A stretch of DNA of 64,000 nt. It comes from Prorocentrum cordatum. Its lineage: Eukaryota > Sar > Dinophyceae > Prorocentrales > Prorocentraceae. The stretch lies in assembly GCA_963575745.1 (NCBI GenBank), contig CAUYUJ010003973.1, positions 7,501 through 71,500 of the forward strand. Reading direction: 5' to 3'. The notes under the pieces are model-generated. The model searched no databases, had not been told where the DNA came from, and worked only from the letters and a program-made list of their open reading frames with translations. Positions within the stretch are counted from its first letter, which is position 1, and the number at the start of each line of letters is the position of its first letter. Below are positions 20,565 to 31,256 of the stretch, piece by piece. The translations under genes and the position numbers were made by a program.

Positions 20565-21035
20565 GCTTCACGAATGGAGGGCGGGCTGTTTTCAGAATGT
20601 GGCTCTCGCCTGAGCGGCGCGCAACCTCTTTTTTAAAAATCTGCATGATTTTACGTTTTGAGGGCGGGAGGTTCTCAAAAGCTCTCGCCTTGGCGCCACA
20701 CACATTCGTTGTTCAATCAAAACGGAAGGGGTTCACATACTGAGGGCGGGCCATTTTCAAAATGCGGATCTCGCCTTAGCGCCGCACACATTCGTTTTAA
20801 GAAATTAAAAGTTTCACGGATTGAGGGCGGGTGGCTTTCAAAATATGGCTCTCGTTTGAACTCCGCGCACATTCGTTTTAAGAAGTTGAATTGAGGTCGG
20901 GACGTTTTCAAAATGTCAATTTCACTTTAGCGCCGCGCACATTCGTATTCAAAGAATATAGGAGCTTCACGGAGTGAGGGCGGTTCCTTTTCAAAATGTG
21001 GGTCTCGTCTTATCGTCGCGCACATTCAAGTATTT
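20565..21035 (+). repeat. Tandem repeat of about 78 bp, about 6 units
   Basis: Units contain gagggcgg, ttttcaaaatg, ctcgccttagcgccgc and cacattcgttttaag. Confidence 0.85.
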
Positions 21036-22560
21036 ACCAACTTGTCACGGATCCCCATGGTCTGCGTACCCGAGTTCGTGTTTTGGAACGGGTCATGACA
21101 ATGATCCAAAAAAGGTGCGCGTGTGTGTGTGTATATTGTCCCCTCGTGATTTGATCCTGGACCCCCATCTGGGCAGGATCTGGGCCACTACCCCGGACTG
21201 CCAGTGGCATAGACATACCTGGATTACCTGATCGATATGTTGGGAGCCGGCGCTGGATTGGACCATGCTGCAAACTCGTATCTTCTGCCATTTATATTGT
21301 ATTGGTGTTTCGGGTGTGGGATTCGGGATCCGTGGAAGAAAAATGCTTTTGTTCAGGACTTTGCTGCTGACAATCCTCGCACTCCTCGCCCCTAGGCGGG
21401 AAGTACTTGGACCAAAGGTGCAACGCGCGTTGCACTCTCCCCCTACTTCGCTGCTACTGCTGTCTTCTGTTCCGCTGGGCATGGCGGACAAGTCCTGCCC
21501 CCCCTCGGGAGCATGAGGGCGGAAACCGTGACAGCACAGACCCTGGAATTCAGGATGTTACTGGGGAACCTGTATACCTCACCTGCTGACTGCTGCTACC
21601 CGAATCGCAGACCGCACAGGCAAGGGGGGGAGAGAGGAGAGAAGAGGGGAGAGAGAGAAGAGTGCCCGGAGTCCGGTGCAAGCTATCGTGTCTATGTTAC
21701 TGCATGCGCTACATGTGGAAAGTATGACTGCTACGAAATGGGGGGGAGCAACGTATCCTTCCCCTGCTGCTGCCTACTGCTACAAGGTGCATAACTGCTG
21801 ACGCGCTCAGCCCGTCCAGACCGTTACGCGGGCCACTGGAACTCCCAAACGACTGACGTGCTCATGCGCGTGCTTCACGCTCGGGCGCGTGCATGGTTAC
21901 AGTAACAAATCCTCTGGCGCAGTCGCACACATAGAACAGCAACACGTGGTGCGAAGTCCCCCTCCGGGGCTTCATCATCGGCTCTTGGGGCGCCATTCGG
22001 GCCGTATTCAAGCAATTTTGAAGCCCCTTGCGGTTCTCTTCGGGTCCTCTTTGGAGCCCAGGGGGCCCCATTGGGGTTGGCGGACATCTGAAGCCTCAGT
22101 CACGCTTGCCCCTCTTAGGCCCTAACAGTCGATAAGAGAAGATCTAGGGGTTGGTCCCCTCGCGCCGCTCCGATCAACGCTTCTGTCATCCAGGGGGTGG
22201 TAAGTGCTCGCGCTCGAAAAACAGCGCGCGTCATCTTCATAACCAACTGAACACGTCTTGCAAACACAATGGGTGGACATGAGGTGTCCACCGCCCATCG
22301 CGCCAACACAACGACACGGCGAAGCGCATCCCACAAATCGGCAACCCTCTCCCCCACGAACCCAAAATCGACGGCGGCCGCACGCGAAACAGCGTGCGGA
22401 GGACAATATGAAGACACGTCAGCTTTGAGTTTGTGGGGGGGGGGGGCGGGACATACGTTATGCAAGATGTTCCTCAACATCGCGTGATATGGTCAAAATG
22501 CAGAGGCCGAACGGTCATTCACTGCCCCTGGGTGCGTGGCTGAAATGGGATTCCGCGATG
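21036..22560. other. Unassigned, mostly non-repetitive sequence
   Basis: I see no tandem array, no copy of the interspersed families and no convincing exon. There are short (gt)n at 21118 and GA-rich sequence at 21625. It could be intergenic or intronic. Confidence 0.4.
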
Positions 22561-22564
22561 CGGA

Positions 22565-24270
22565 TTCGTGTTGTTGTTGGTGGTGCTGGTTGTTGCTGCT
22601 GTTGACGTTGTTGAATCCTCATGTGTAGCTGATAACTACGGTTGGTCCCCCCTTCTGGTTACCATTGTGCTCTTTGATTGAAATGCTTCCCCCGGGGCTC
22701 GTGCCCTGTTCATTATCGGGAAAAATCACTAGGGTCAAACTGCGTTCTTGGTCCCCGGAATACAACAACAACGGTTACCGCTTAAGACTTCCTCCCACTT
22801 TAGTAAGGACCCCGGCTCCCGCCTGAGACACCCTCGCATGTTTATCAGGAGTCGCGCCCTCGCTTGAGACTTCCTTACAATCTATGAAGCAATCGCTTTC
22901 TCGGCGCTCTGCAACCGCGCGTCCGCTGGAGACTTGCTTGTACTTTACTCCAGAATCGCGCTCTTGCGCTGGATTCCCCCGCGCGACTTACTCAAGCGCC
23001 GCGCTCCCGACACTCAGGCACCCACGAGTAGCGCTCACGCTCAGGACTCCCTCAGAACTTACTTGAGAATCGGAATTTCGCTGCCCTTTTTTATGGCCCC
23101 GTTGCCGACCTTCGTGGCCTCCTCGCTGCCCTTCGTGGACCCGTTGCAGCCCGTCGCGGCCCCCTCGCTGCTGTTCGTAGCCCCGTTGCAACCCTTCGTG
23201 GCCCCCTCGCTGCCCTTCGTGGCCCCGTTGCGGCCCTTCGTGGCCCCCTCGTTGCTATTCGTGGCCCAGTTGCAACACTTCGTGGCCCCGTCGCTGTCAT
23301 TCGTGGCTTCGTTGCAGCCCTTCGTGGCCCCCCCGCTGCCGTCCGTGGCCCCGTCGCAGCCCTCAGTGGCCCCCTCGCTGCCCTTCGTGGCCCCGTTGCG
23401 GCCCTTCCTGGCCCCCTCGCTGCCCTTTCGTGGCCCCGTGGCACCCCTTCGCGGCCCCCTCGCTGCCCTTGGCGGCCCCGTTGCAGCCCTTCGTGGCCCC
23501 CTCGTGGCCCTTCGTGGCCCCGTCGGTGCCCTCAGTGGCCCCGCCCTTGCCCCCTGCGGCCCAATATGCGCATGCCATTCGTGGCCCCCGTTCGTTCGCG
23601 CCCTTCGTGGTCCAATCTGCATGCCCTTCGTGGCCCCGCTGTCGCCCTGTGCGACCCCCATCGCTGCCCTACGCGGCCCCGTTGCCACCCTGAGTGGGCC
23701 CGTTGCTGCCCTTTTTGGCCCCGCATCATCTGCCCTTCGTGGCCCCCGCTCATTTGCGCCCTTCGTGGCCCCATACGCATGCCCTTCGTGGCCACGCTGT
23801 CGCCCTTAGTGGCCCCCTTCCTGCCCTTCGCGGCCCCGCTGTCGCTCTCGCTTTCGTTCTCGCTCTCGTTTTCGCTCGTCGTCGTCATCGTGGTCGGTCC
23901 TCTGTCCGTCCCTCTTGGGGTCGGGATGCTGCCGATCAGTGCTACCGCTGGCCAGGCCGACGGTCCGCGGCCGCCCCGCCACTTGCCGGGGCCCAGCATG
24001 CAGGAAAGAAATATATACCCCCCCCCCCCCCAAACAAAAAAAAGGTACGATCGAAGACGAAGAGAGCGGCACGATCGAAGACGAAGAGAGCGGGTATCGA
24101 GGGCTTGGGGAATACACGTTGAATGACACTCGAGCAGGTAAGGGCGTTGTTGTTGCTGTTGTTGTCGGTGTTGCTGCTGTTGGTGATGTTGTTGTTGGTG
24201 TTGGTATTGTTGTTGTTGTGTGACTGTTGTTGTTGCTGGTGTTGCTGCTGCTGTTATTGCTGTTGAATGC
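22565..24270 (-). repeat. Composite AAC-linked repeat, complete inverted copy
   Basis: Read on the minus strand it has a gac/aac tract, head, the ggccgggc-type segment, the ggccacgaagggc array (about 23090-23870 on +), the gaggaagtccc tail and a final AAC tract. It is the reverse complement of the 39.1-40.7 kb copy, including both flanking triplet tracts. Confidence 0.88.
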
Positions 24271-24289
24271 AATTACTAAATAATGAATA

Positions 24290-25350
24290 TTGTTGGACCC
24301 CCAAGCACTTTGGCGCTCTCGCCTCGGCGCCGGATACATGTTGATTGGAAATGAGGTTCACGCTCGAGCGGTTTGGGGGGGGGCCAAAACAGGCCCCCAC
24401 CAACAACAACGCTCCCGCTCGAGACGTCCACTTTTTTACTTAGGGCCGGTGCTCTTGCTCGCCGCCGAAAGCCGCCGTCCCAACAAAACCAGCGCTACGG
24501 CTCAAGATTTCCTCCCGTTTAACCTTGGACTGGCGCGCTACTCTTTCATCGGCGCCGCCCCCAGCAACAACAACGCTCCCGCTCGAGACTTCCTCCGTTT
24601 CTTACTCAAAGCGGTGCTCCGCCTCGCCGCCGAAAACCGCCGAACCGACAAAACCAGCGCTCCAGCCCTAGACTTCCTCCCGTTTTTCGGTGGACTGGCG
24701 CCCTGCTCTCGTTTGAATTGGCGCCGCTCCCAGCAAGAACAACGCTCCCGCTCGAGGATTTCTCATCTTTTCCTCAAGACAGTGCTGCTGCTCCTCGCCG
24801 CCGTCAGTCCTCGTACCGACAAAACCACGGCTCCCTCTCGAGACTTCCTCCCTTCTTACTCAAGGCGGTGTTTCTCCTCGCCGCCGACAACCGCCGTCCC
24901 AACAAAACCAGCGCTCCCGCTCGAGACTTCGTTTTGTTTTACGCTGGACTAGCGCCCTACTCTCTTCAGCATTGGCGCTGCTCCCAGCAACAACAGCGGC
25001 CCTGCTCGAGGCTTCCTCGCTTTCTAATCAGGGCCAGATCCTTGCCTCGCAGCCGACAGCCCCCATCCCCACCAAGGCAATCCTGTCGCTCGATACTTCT
25101 TTGTGCTTTACCCTTGACTGGGGTTCCACTGGCAGTCTCGCATCGTCGCAGCAAGGCGCGGACATGCGTTTTCGAGGCGGGATATGTTGAAATTCCTCGG
25201 AGGCGGTGTTTGCAAGATCTCATTGGGCGGGAGATCTGGTAATGGGAATGATGGGCCCCGCTATAAAACAATAGTCCCCCATGAAGGGGATGGTTACCAT
25301 GAGGGTCGCATGCTTCGTGTGGCGTGGTTATCATGATGGTCGCATGAAGG
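24290..25350 (-). repeat. Third family (about 245-bp higher-order units), inverted block
   Basis: On the minus strand the subunits read gaagtctcgagcgggagcgc, tggttttgtcggg and cggcggcgaggaacaccgc. The block ends correspond in reverse order to both ends of the 44.3-45.8 kb block: the ccgctcgagcgtgagcctca end and the gaaatt-cctcggaggcggtg end. Confidence 0.88.
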
Positions 25351-25480
25351 AACAATGATTGGTGTTGTTGTTGATGATGTTGTTGTGGTTGTTGTTGGTG
25401 TTGGTGTTGTGTTTGTTGTTGTTGTTGGTGGTGTTGTTGTGTTGTTGTTCTTGTTGTTTGGCGTCGCCCCCCCCCTGCGA
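25351..25480 (-). repeat. GTT-rich tract (inverted AAC)
   Basis: gttgttgttggtgttg triplets. It occupies the place an AAC tract holds beside the + oriented block. Confidence 0.85.
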
Positions 25481-25832
25481 CCCGGTCCGCGACCCACCCG
25501 CGACCCACCCCGCGACCCGCCCGCAACCCACCCGCGACCCACCCCGCGACCCGCAGGCGGCCCACCCGCGACCCACCCGCGACCCACCCGCGACCCACCC
25601 GCGACCCAGCCCGCAACCCACCCGCGAACAGCCCGCGACCCAGCCCGCGACCCAGCCCGCGACCCACCCGCGACCCACCCGCGACCCACCCGCGACCCAC
25701 CCGCGACGCACCCGCGACCCACTCGCGACCCACCCGCGACCTGGCCCGCGACCCACCCGCGACCCGCCCGCGACCCACCCGCGACCCACCCGCGACCCAC
25801 ACGCGACCCACCCCGCGAGCCACCCACAATGC
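25481..25832 (+). repeat. 10-bp minisatellite CCGCGACCCA, about 33 units
   Basis: Near-perfect decamers with occasional cccgcaaccca and ccgcgaacag variants. Confidence 0.95.
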
Positions 25833-26640
25833 GTGAACCAAAAATCGGCGCTTGCGGCGGGCTCGTTTTATCATTTGTAAAAATTAAATGCCTGCGGCGG
25901 GCTTCTTCAGAGCCTCGCAGACTGCAGACGCCCCCGCCGCCCCCTCACTGTTATCCAAGACTGCGGGGTGCTACGTATTCGTATTCTCGCCGTTGGTGTG
26001 GACATTGTTTATCCGGCCATCGCAACGTCTACCTTACTCTACCCAGGCTACCTGTGTCATGGCATGCTTGCGCCTTTGATTGACCAGCGAACGCGTGATG
26101 GGGTATCAATTGTATGTAAAGAGTCGGTCTTGGGCACAAAAGCGGCACAAGTGCCTGAAGCGTGCCGAGTCGCGTTTGGCTTTCTGAATGCGACGAGCGC
26201 GCCGTGCCGTGTCCTGGTTGGTTTCCAGGTTGCGAGCAATGTGCCGCGCCTCCCCGCTCCGTGCCATGCTTGATCTTCACAATGGGAAAATTATGCACTG
26301 CCGTGCCGTGCCTGGTCGACGGGAACGGCGACGGCGACGATTATGGTTTCGTCTGACGGCGCAACGACGACGACGGCGACGGCGACGGCTATAGTGCCGA
26401 GTTCGACGACCACGACGGCGACGACGAGGTCGTCGACCACGAGGGCGAAGAAAACATGCGCTCTTGCCCCACCGCCGGCCCAGGCCTGGTTCTGTCGCCG
26501 CTTCTGCCGCGCGTTTGGCTTGTCAATGCGATCGCAGGTCGCCGAGGGTTCCGTGGTACCTGAGCTTGTGAGACACACGGATACGTTCGGCGCCGAAGGC
26601 TTCGTGGAAATGCCAAGCCGTGCGAGACGCGCGATTACGG
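25833..26640. other. Unassigned sequence
   Basis: Non-repetitive apart from a gacggcgac-rich stretch (26325-26450). A + strand frame at 26470-26688 (TFGAEGFVEMPSRARRAITA) looks protein-like but ends just where a repeat shared with 60.6 kb begins. No family. Confidence 0.35.
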
Positions 26641-26935
26641 CGTCGATGCACTTTGAGAATGTATTAGCCAGAGTGGACCTCAAACAGTAGATTATTGCGA
26701 TCTATGCGGTGCATCTGGTGCAACGTATGTGGTGCAACGTATGCAATGCAACCGGTATAATGCAGTCATTGCGGTGTCAACTATGTGGTGCAATGTCTGC
26801 GATGCAACCTATGGAAGGCACCATACGCGGTGCAACGCATGTGGTGCAATGTATGCGATGCAGCCCACGTGATACAGCCCATGCGGTGCAATCTACGCGG
26901 TGCAATGCATGCGATGCAGTCTATGTCGTGCCATA
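26640..26935 (+). repeat. GTGCAATCTATG-type repeat array with shared leader
   Basis: A leader (ttagccagagtggacct...aacagt..attattgcg) is followed by 14-15 bp units (tgtggtgcaa, cgatgcaacc). The same leader and array type are found at 60.57-60.98 kb. Further arrays are at 56.03-56.37, 57.44-57.64 and 60.19-60.30 kb. Confidence 0.75.
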
Positions 26936-26937
26936 CA

Positions 26938-27097
26938 TTACCAGCCTGGAACATATCCCTATCCCTTATGTTGGGCATCGCGTCCTCACGATGGCGATCT
27001 TACGGATTTCCTTGGTTTCTGAGGGTGCATCCCCAAGATTGTCCTCTCCTTTTAGCGTGTCAATCTTAGGGATAGGGATAAGTTCGAGGCTGGTGAA
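26938..27097. mobile_element. MITE-like element with about 31-bp inverted ends
   Basis: The left end taccagcctggaacatatcc...tatccctta is mirrored by tagggatagggataagttcg...aggctggtga with about 3 mismatches. Candidate target duplication is ATACAT on both sides. The interior of about 95 bp is non-coding. Confidence 0.65.
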
Positions 27098-27109
27098 TAC
27101 ATGTATTTT

Positions 27110-27285
27110 TCCCTCGGAGAAGGAGAACGCAGCCACCTGACAATCCACCCGCCCAGCGTCAGAGTGAAACGCGCAGAGCTCGAATCAGGCAGTGTGATAC
27201 AATTGCTCCACGGGCGCACGCCTTTACACGTGCATCGACCCCGTCGTGCAGAGCCCCCCCCGTGCCAGGCTGGTGCATACACAAG
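27110..27285. other. Short unassigned spacer between two MITE-like elements
   Basis: No repeat or gene recognised. Confidence 0.35.
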
Positions 27286-27287
27286 GG

Positions 27288-27455
27288 CTCCTAAGTTCGC
27301 GCTTCGCGCTGCGCGAAGCGCGAAGCGCGAATAACTTCGCGCTCTCGCGCCGCCCCCCCAAGGGGGAGAAGAGGAGGACGAGGAGGAGGGGGAGGAGGAA
27401 GGAGGACCGCGAAGCGCGAAGCGCGAATAACTTCGCGCCCTCGAGGGAGCCCTTG
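27288..27455 (+). mobile_element. MITE-like element with aagggctccc ends, copy 2, with target duplication
   Basis: The element runs aagggctcct...gggagccctt. GCATACAC directly precedes the left end and directly follows the right end, a perfect 8-bp target duplication. The interior has the cgcgaagcgc palindromes and GA-rich middle. Confidence 0.8.
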
Positions 27456-27657
27456 CATACACACGTGTGTGGGGCCGTGTGCGACGCAACCCGTGCAGTG
27501 CAACCCACGCGGTGCAGTGCGTGCGATGCGGCCACGGCCACGGGCGGCCACGTGCGGTGGCGGCGGCCACGGGCGGCGACGGGCGGCGGGCGGCGAGGGG
27601 CGCCCGCCCCGGGGTGCACACGACCCCGACCTCCGGAGGGTCGTGCTCCGAGCTCCG

Positions 27658-27658
<1 letters not shown>
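27456..27658. other. GC-rich spacer with ggcgacgggcgg repeats
   Basis: gtgcaacccacgcggtgcag units (same type as the GTGCAAT arrays), then a gcggccacgggcgg low-complexity run. Confidence 0.5.

Positions 27659-27660
<2 letters not shown>

Positions 27661-27692
<32 letters not shown>
27661..27692 (+). repeat. Poly-T run of about 32 (poly-A on minus)
   Basis: An uninterrupted T homopolymer. On the minus strand it would be a poly-A tail following sequence from about 27770 downward, so a retroposed tail is possible. Confidence 0.9.
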
Positions 27693-27694
<2 letters not shown>

Positions 27695-27769
27695 GACCTC
27701 AGCAAAGCTTGATTATCTCACCAATGATCATGCGACTCGATGCATCTGTGATCAGCGAGGTGCGGAATC

Positions 27770-27930
27770 CCAACCTAGGGGACCGCATGCGAGCCCTACC
27801 CCTACCCCCCAGGATTCCTGGGGGGGAGGGTGGGGTTCGCTTCGTTCGGAAGCTCGCGAGCGAAGTGAACCCCACCCTCCCCCTCGGAAATCGTGAGGGG
27901 TAGCTGTAGGGTTCGCATCTGGCCCCGAGG
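27770..27930. repeat. Foldback sequence with long arms
   Basis: cgcatgcgagccctacccct pairs with aggggtagctgtagggttcgc, and inside them gagggtggggttcgcttcg pairs with cgaagtgaaccccaccctc. The loop is about 15 bp. A similar ttcg-rich hairpin style occurs in the aagggctccc elements. Confidence 0.7.
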
Positions 27931-27934
27931 TCAG

Positions 27935-28320
27935 GGCTCCAAGCTCTGGATTCCAGGGTCCACCGGACCCCCAAGATGGATTACAGATCTGCGGATCTGG
28001 CACATGGGCGCGGGGGGGAGGATAACACCGCCTGCCTGGGTTGTTGACGGCGCGTGTCGGTTGACGCATGGCAGCCCGATCCGTCGCTAATCCACGCGCC
28101 TTGATTCATGTTTAAGTTTCCTCGACGGGAGGGTAGGATCAAGAACAGAAAAAGAAGAAGGCAAAGTTATGTGCAGATAATCCTCCTTTACAACTAGAGG
28201 GTCCACCAGTAGCGCTCTTTCCGATCATGGGTAACCAAAGTCCTGCGTTGAGGGCACCGCTGCGGATCCCCGCCCGATGTTTTCCCCAGTCGTTGCGGCA
28301 ACAGGTCAGGGTATGCAGTG
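27935..28320. other. Unassigned sequence
   Basis: Non-repetitive, no gene recognised. Confidence 0.35.
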
Positions 28321-28322
28321 GT

Positions 28323-28511
28323 AAACCCTGTCACGCAAGCGCATACTCCCTATTGCAACATTCCTGAAACATCTGGCCGAAAAAGGCGTGTCCAAAAGGC
28401 TTGGGGGCGCTGGCATCTCGCCGTAGACATCTTGGATCAAAGCATACGAACCGACCTGGCACACCGCTGCATAGTATGGCACAAATTTCCCCAATCCTCC
28501 TGTGGTCGGTT
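28323..28511 (-). CDS. Exon-like coding segment, unassigned
   Basis: On the minus strand a frame opening after a cacag acceptor (near 28512) reads YYAAVCQVGSYALIQDVYGE, then MPAPPSLLDTPFSARCFRNV and SMRLRDRVYHC, ordinary globular-protein composition. A GT donor candidate (gacagg|gtttacc) lies at about 28322. About 62 residues. No family recognised. As at 4.2 kb, it directly abuts the conserved satellite flank, here in minus orientation. It lies downstream of the end of the CEP76-like gene on the same strand but is not needed by that gene, whose stop codon is at 31257. Confidence 0.45.
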
Positions 28512-28612
28512 CTCGTTTTGACTAGAGCACTGTTCTCGCAACCTTCCGCCCGCTCTCTCCCCCCCTCCGCCTGCCTCCTGTCTCCTTGCCTGCCTTGCTC
28601 GTACGTTTCCTA
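28500..28612 (-). repeat. Conserved flank of the satellite superfamily, inverted
   Basis: On the minus strand the last satellite unit is followed by a GGAGG-rich run, agtgctctagtcaaaacga, gaaccgaccacagg and aggattgggg, matching the flank at 4.1 kb. Confidence 0.7.
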
Positions 28613-29880
28613 CTGGGGGGCTGCGAACTGCGCAACCGTCGCCACATTCGTGCGCCGATCCATTTGGACCTCGCAGCTCCCTCGGGGGCTGCGAACTGCG
28701 CAACCGTCGCCACCTTCGTGGCCTCCAGAGAGGCACGGCGCAGGTGAGGGCAGCGCCGATCACTTGAGACCTCGCGGCTCCCTCAGGGGCTGCGACCTGC
28801 GCAACCGTCGCCACATTCGTGGCCTCCTGGGAGGCACGGCGCAGGTGAGGGCAGCGCCGATTCATTTGAGACATCGCGGCTCCCTCAGGGGCTGCGAACT
28901 ACGCGCAACCGTCGCCACATTCGTGGCCTCCTGGGAGGCGCAGGTGAGGGCAGCGCCGATCCATTTGAGACCTCGCGGCTCCCTCAGGGGCTGCGAACTG
29001 CGCAACCGTCGCCACCTTCGTGGCCTCCAGAGAGGCACGGCGCAGGTGAGGGCAGCGCCGATCCATTTGAGACCTTGCAGCTCCCTCAGGGGCTGCGAAC
29101 TGCGCAACCGTCGCCACCTTCGTGGCCTCCTTGGAGGCACGGCGCCAGTGAGGGCAGCGCCGATCATTTGAGACCTCGCGGCTCCCTCGGGGGCTGCGAA
29201 CTGCGCAACCGTCGCCACCTTCGTGGCCGCCTGGGAGGCACGGCGCAGGTGAGGGCAGCGCCGATCCATTTGAGACCTCGCGGCTCCCTCGGGGGCTGCG
29301 CACTGCGCAACCGTCGCCACCTGCGTGGCCTCATGGGAGGCACGGCGCAGGTGAGGGCAGCGCCAATCATTCGAGACTGTTGAAACCTCGCGGCTCCCTC
29401 AGGGGCTGCGAACTGCGCAACCGTCGCCACCTTCGTGGCCTCCTGGGAGGCACGGCGCAGGTGAGGGCGGCGCCGATCATTTGAGACCTCGCGGCTCCCT
29501 CGGGGGCTGCGAACTGCGCAACCGTCGCCACCTGCGTGGCCTCCAGAGAGGCACGGCGCAGGTGAGGGCAGCGCCGATCCATTTGAGACCTCGCGGCTCC
29601 CTCGGGGGCTGCGAACTGCGCAACCGTCGCCACATTCGTGGCCTCCAGAGAGACACGGCGCAGGTGAGGGCAGCGCCGATCCATTTGAGACCTTGCGGCT
29701 CCCTCGGGGGCGGCTGCGAACTGCGCAACCGTCGCCACCTTCGTGGCCTCCTGGGAGGCACGGCGCAGGTGAGGGCAGCGCCGATCCATTTGAGACCTTT
29801 GAAGACCTCGCGGCTCCCTCGGGGGCTGCGAACTGCACAACCGTCGCCACCCTTCGTGGCCTGCTGGGAGGCACGGCTGA
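28613..29880 (-). repeat. Satellite array of about 101-bp units (about 12-13 copies), inverted relative to the 1.8-4.1 kb array
   Basis: On the + strand units read gcggctccctcgggggctgc, gaactgcgcaaccgtcgcca, ccttcgtggcctcc, ggaggcacggcgcaggtgag and cgccgatccatttgagacc. The reverse complement aligns with the 102-bp unit (cgcag-tcgcagcccc, gcgaggtctc, gtgcctc, gtggcgac in order). Confidence 0.92.
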
Positions 29881-30058
29881 ATGCAAGGCGCCCCCAAGGC
29901 GAGTGCCCGTGTGGAGCACCGCGCCGTCCCGTCGTTTAGCGCGCCGCGCCGTCCTGCATCACAGGGCGCAGAGCGATGGCCGAGCTCTTCGGCACGGAGC
30001 GCTCCGACAGACAGTCGCCTCGCGTGTTCCGCGCGCGAAGGCTGGGCCTCGGGAGCCT
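29881..30058. other. Short unassigned spacer
   Basis: GC-rich and non-repetitive, between the satellite and a MITE-like copy. Confidence 0.35.
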
Positions 30059-30222
30059 CCTAAGTTCGCGCTTCGCGCTGCGCGAAGCGCGAAGCGCGAA
30101 TAACTTCGCGCTCTCGCGCCGCCCCCCAAGGGGGAGAAGAGGAGGACGAGGAGGAGGAGGAGAAGGAACGAGGACCGCGAAGCGCGAAGCGCGAATAACT
30201 TCGCGCCCTCGAGGGAGCCCTT
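30059..30222 (+). mobile_element. MITE-like element, copy 3 (left end degenerate)
   Basis: The right end gggagcccttg is intact. The left end reads gggagcctcctaag instead of aagggctcctaag. The interior is near-identical to the other copies. Confidence 0.7.
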
Positions 30223-30475
30223 GCCGGTACAGCAAGGGTCAGAATGCCAGGGGAAGGCCGCCCTGCAGATCAGGAGCGCAACACTGCATGGATCTGACCA
30301 CACTTGCGGAGAACGACCCGCATCAATAACCAAGCCACAAGCGCGCGGGTGAGACAATGCGCCGTCCCCCGCGTGCCAGGGGTGAAAATGCGTGTGAGAC
30401 ACTTGGCTGTCCCCCTCCGCCTTCCCCCTTCTCTTCTGTATAACATCCAAGTAGAGGGGGGCAGGGGATGGGGTT
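30223..30475. other. Unassigned sequence
   Basis: No repeat or gene recognised. Confidence 0.3.
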
Positions 30476-30960
30476 ACGAGCTCGCCAACGCACCCCAGGG
30501 GCCTCCAGAGCCTCCAGAAAGCCCCAAGAGGGCTCAGAAAGTGCGCCAAGACAGTCGAAGAGAGCGCCGAGACGGCCCAGAGTAGCCCCACGACGACCCA
30601 GGATGACTTCAAGACAGCCCACAAGGCCCCCAAGACAGCCAAGAAGTGTTCCCAGAGGAACGCCGAGAGGGCCCCAAGAGGCAAAAATCGCCACGTCCCC
30701 AAAGGAAAAGCCCCAAGAGGAGGAACACGAACTGATACTTCGAGCCGTTCCCCGCAGGATGGCCCCAAGAACTTTCCAGAGGCACCCGATGCAACCCCAA
30801 GAGGCCCCAAGAGGCCTCCAAGACGCTCCCGAGAAGTCCCCAAGAGGCGCTCAAGAGAGGCCCCAGCAAGCCTCCCCGATGCACCCAAGAGCGCTCCAGG
30901 AGGCCCCCGAGAGGCATCCCAAGAGACCCTCTGATTCATCCAAGAGGCTCCTTACCCACA
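30476..30960 (+). repeat. CAAGAGGCC-type array
   Basis: ccccaagaggc, ccaagacagcc and gccgagagggcc units with an aaaatcgcc spacer near 30685, as in the 15.6-kb array. Confidence 0.8.
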
Positions 30961-31256
30961 GCCCAGGCACGGCGGCGGGTTGGGCCAAAGGCCACTGGGG
31001 AACTTCCACAGTCGTCGCTGGCTCTGCCCTGACTCCTTCTGAGGGTCGGCGTCAACCGCTTGGCTAAACATAGGAGGAGAGGGGCAGAGGACCGAAGTCA
31101 TAAAGGAGCACGGCCCGTGGTAACATACGACAGCACAACGGTATCGGCTCAAACGAAGGAGGCTACTCTGCACGGCGTGCTCCCACAGTGGCGCGAACAC
31201 TGGAGGCGGAAAACGGATACAAGAAACGGTCAAACCTCTCACTGGCAATCATCTGG
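30961..31256. other. 3' flank of the CEP76-like gene
   Basis: Sequence downstream (minus sense) of the TAA stop at 31257-31259. No repeat recognised; it probably includes the 3' UTR. Confidence 0.4.

Noticed and set aside
24290-25350. Protein rich in LPLETSS / FLLF motifs, also seen at 44.3-45.8 kb
   Set aside because: It comes from the 245-bp repeat family read on one strand; overlapping frames on the other strand are equally open.
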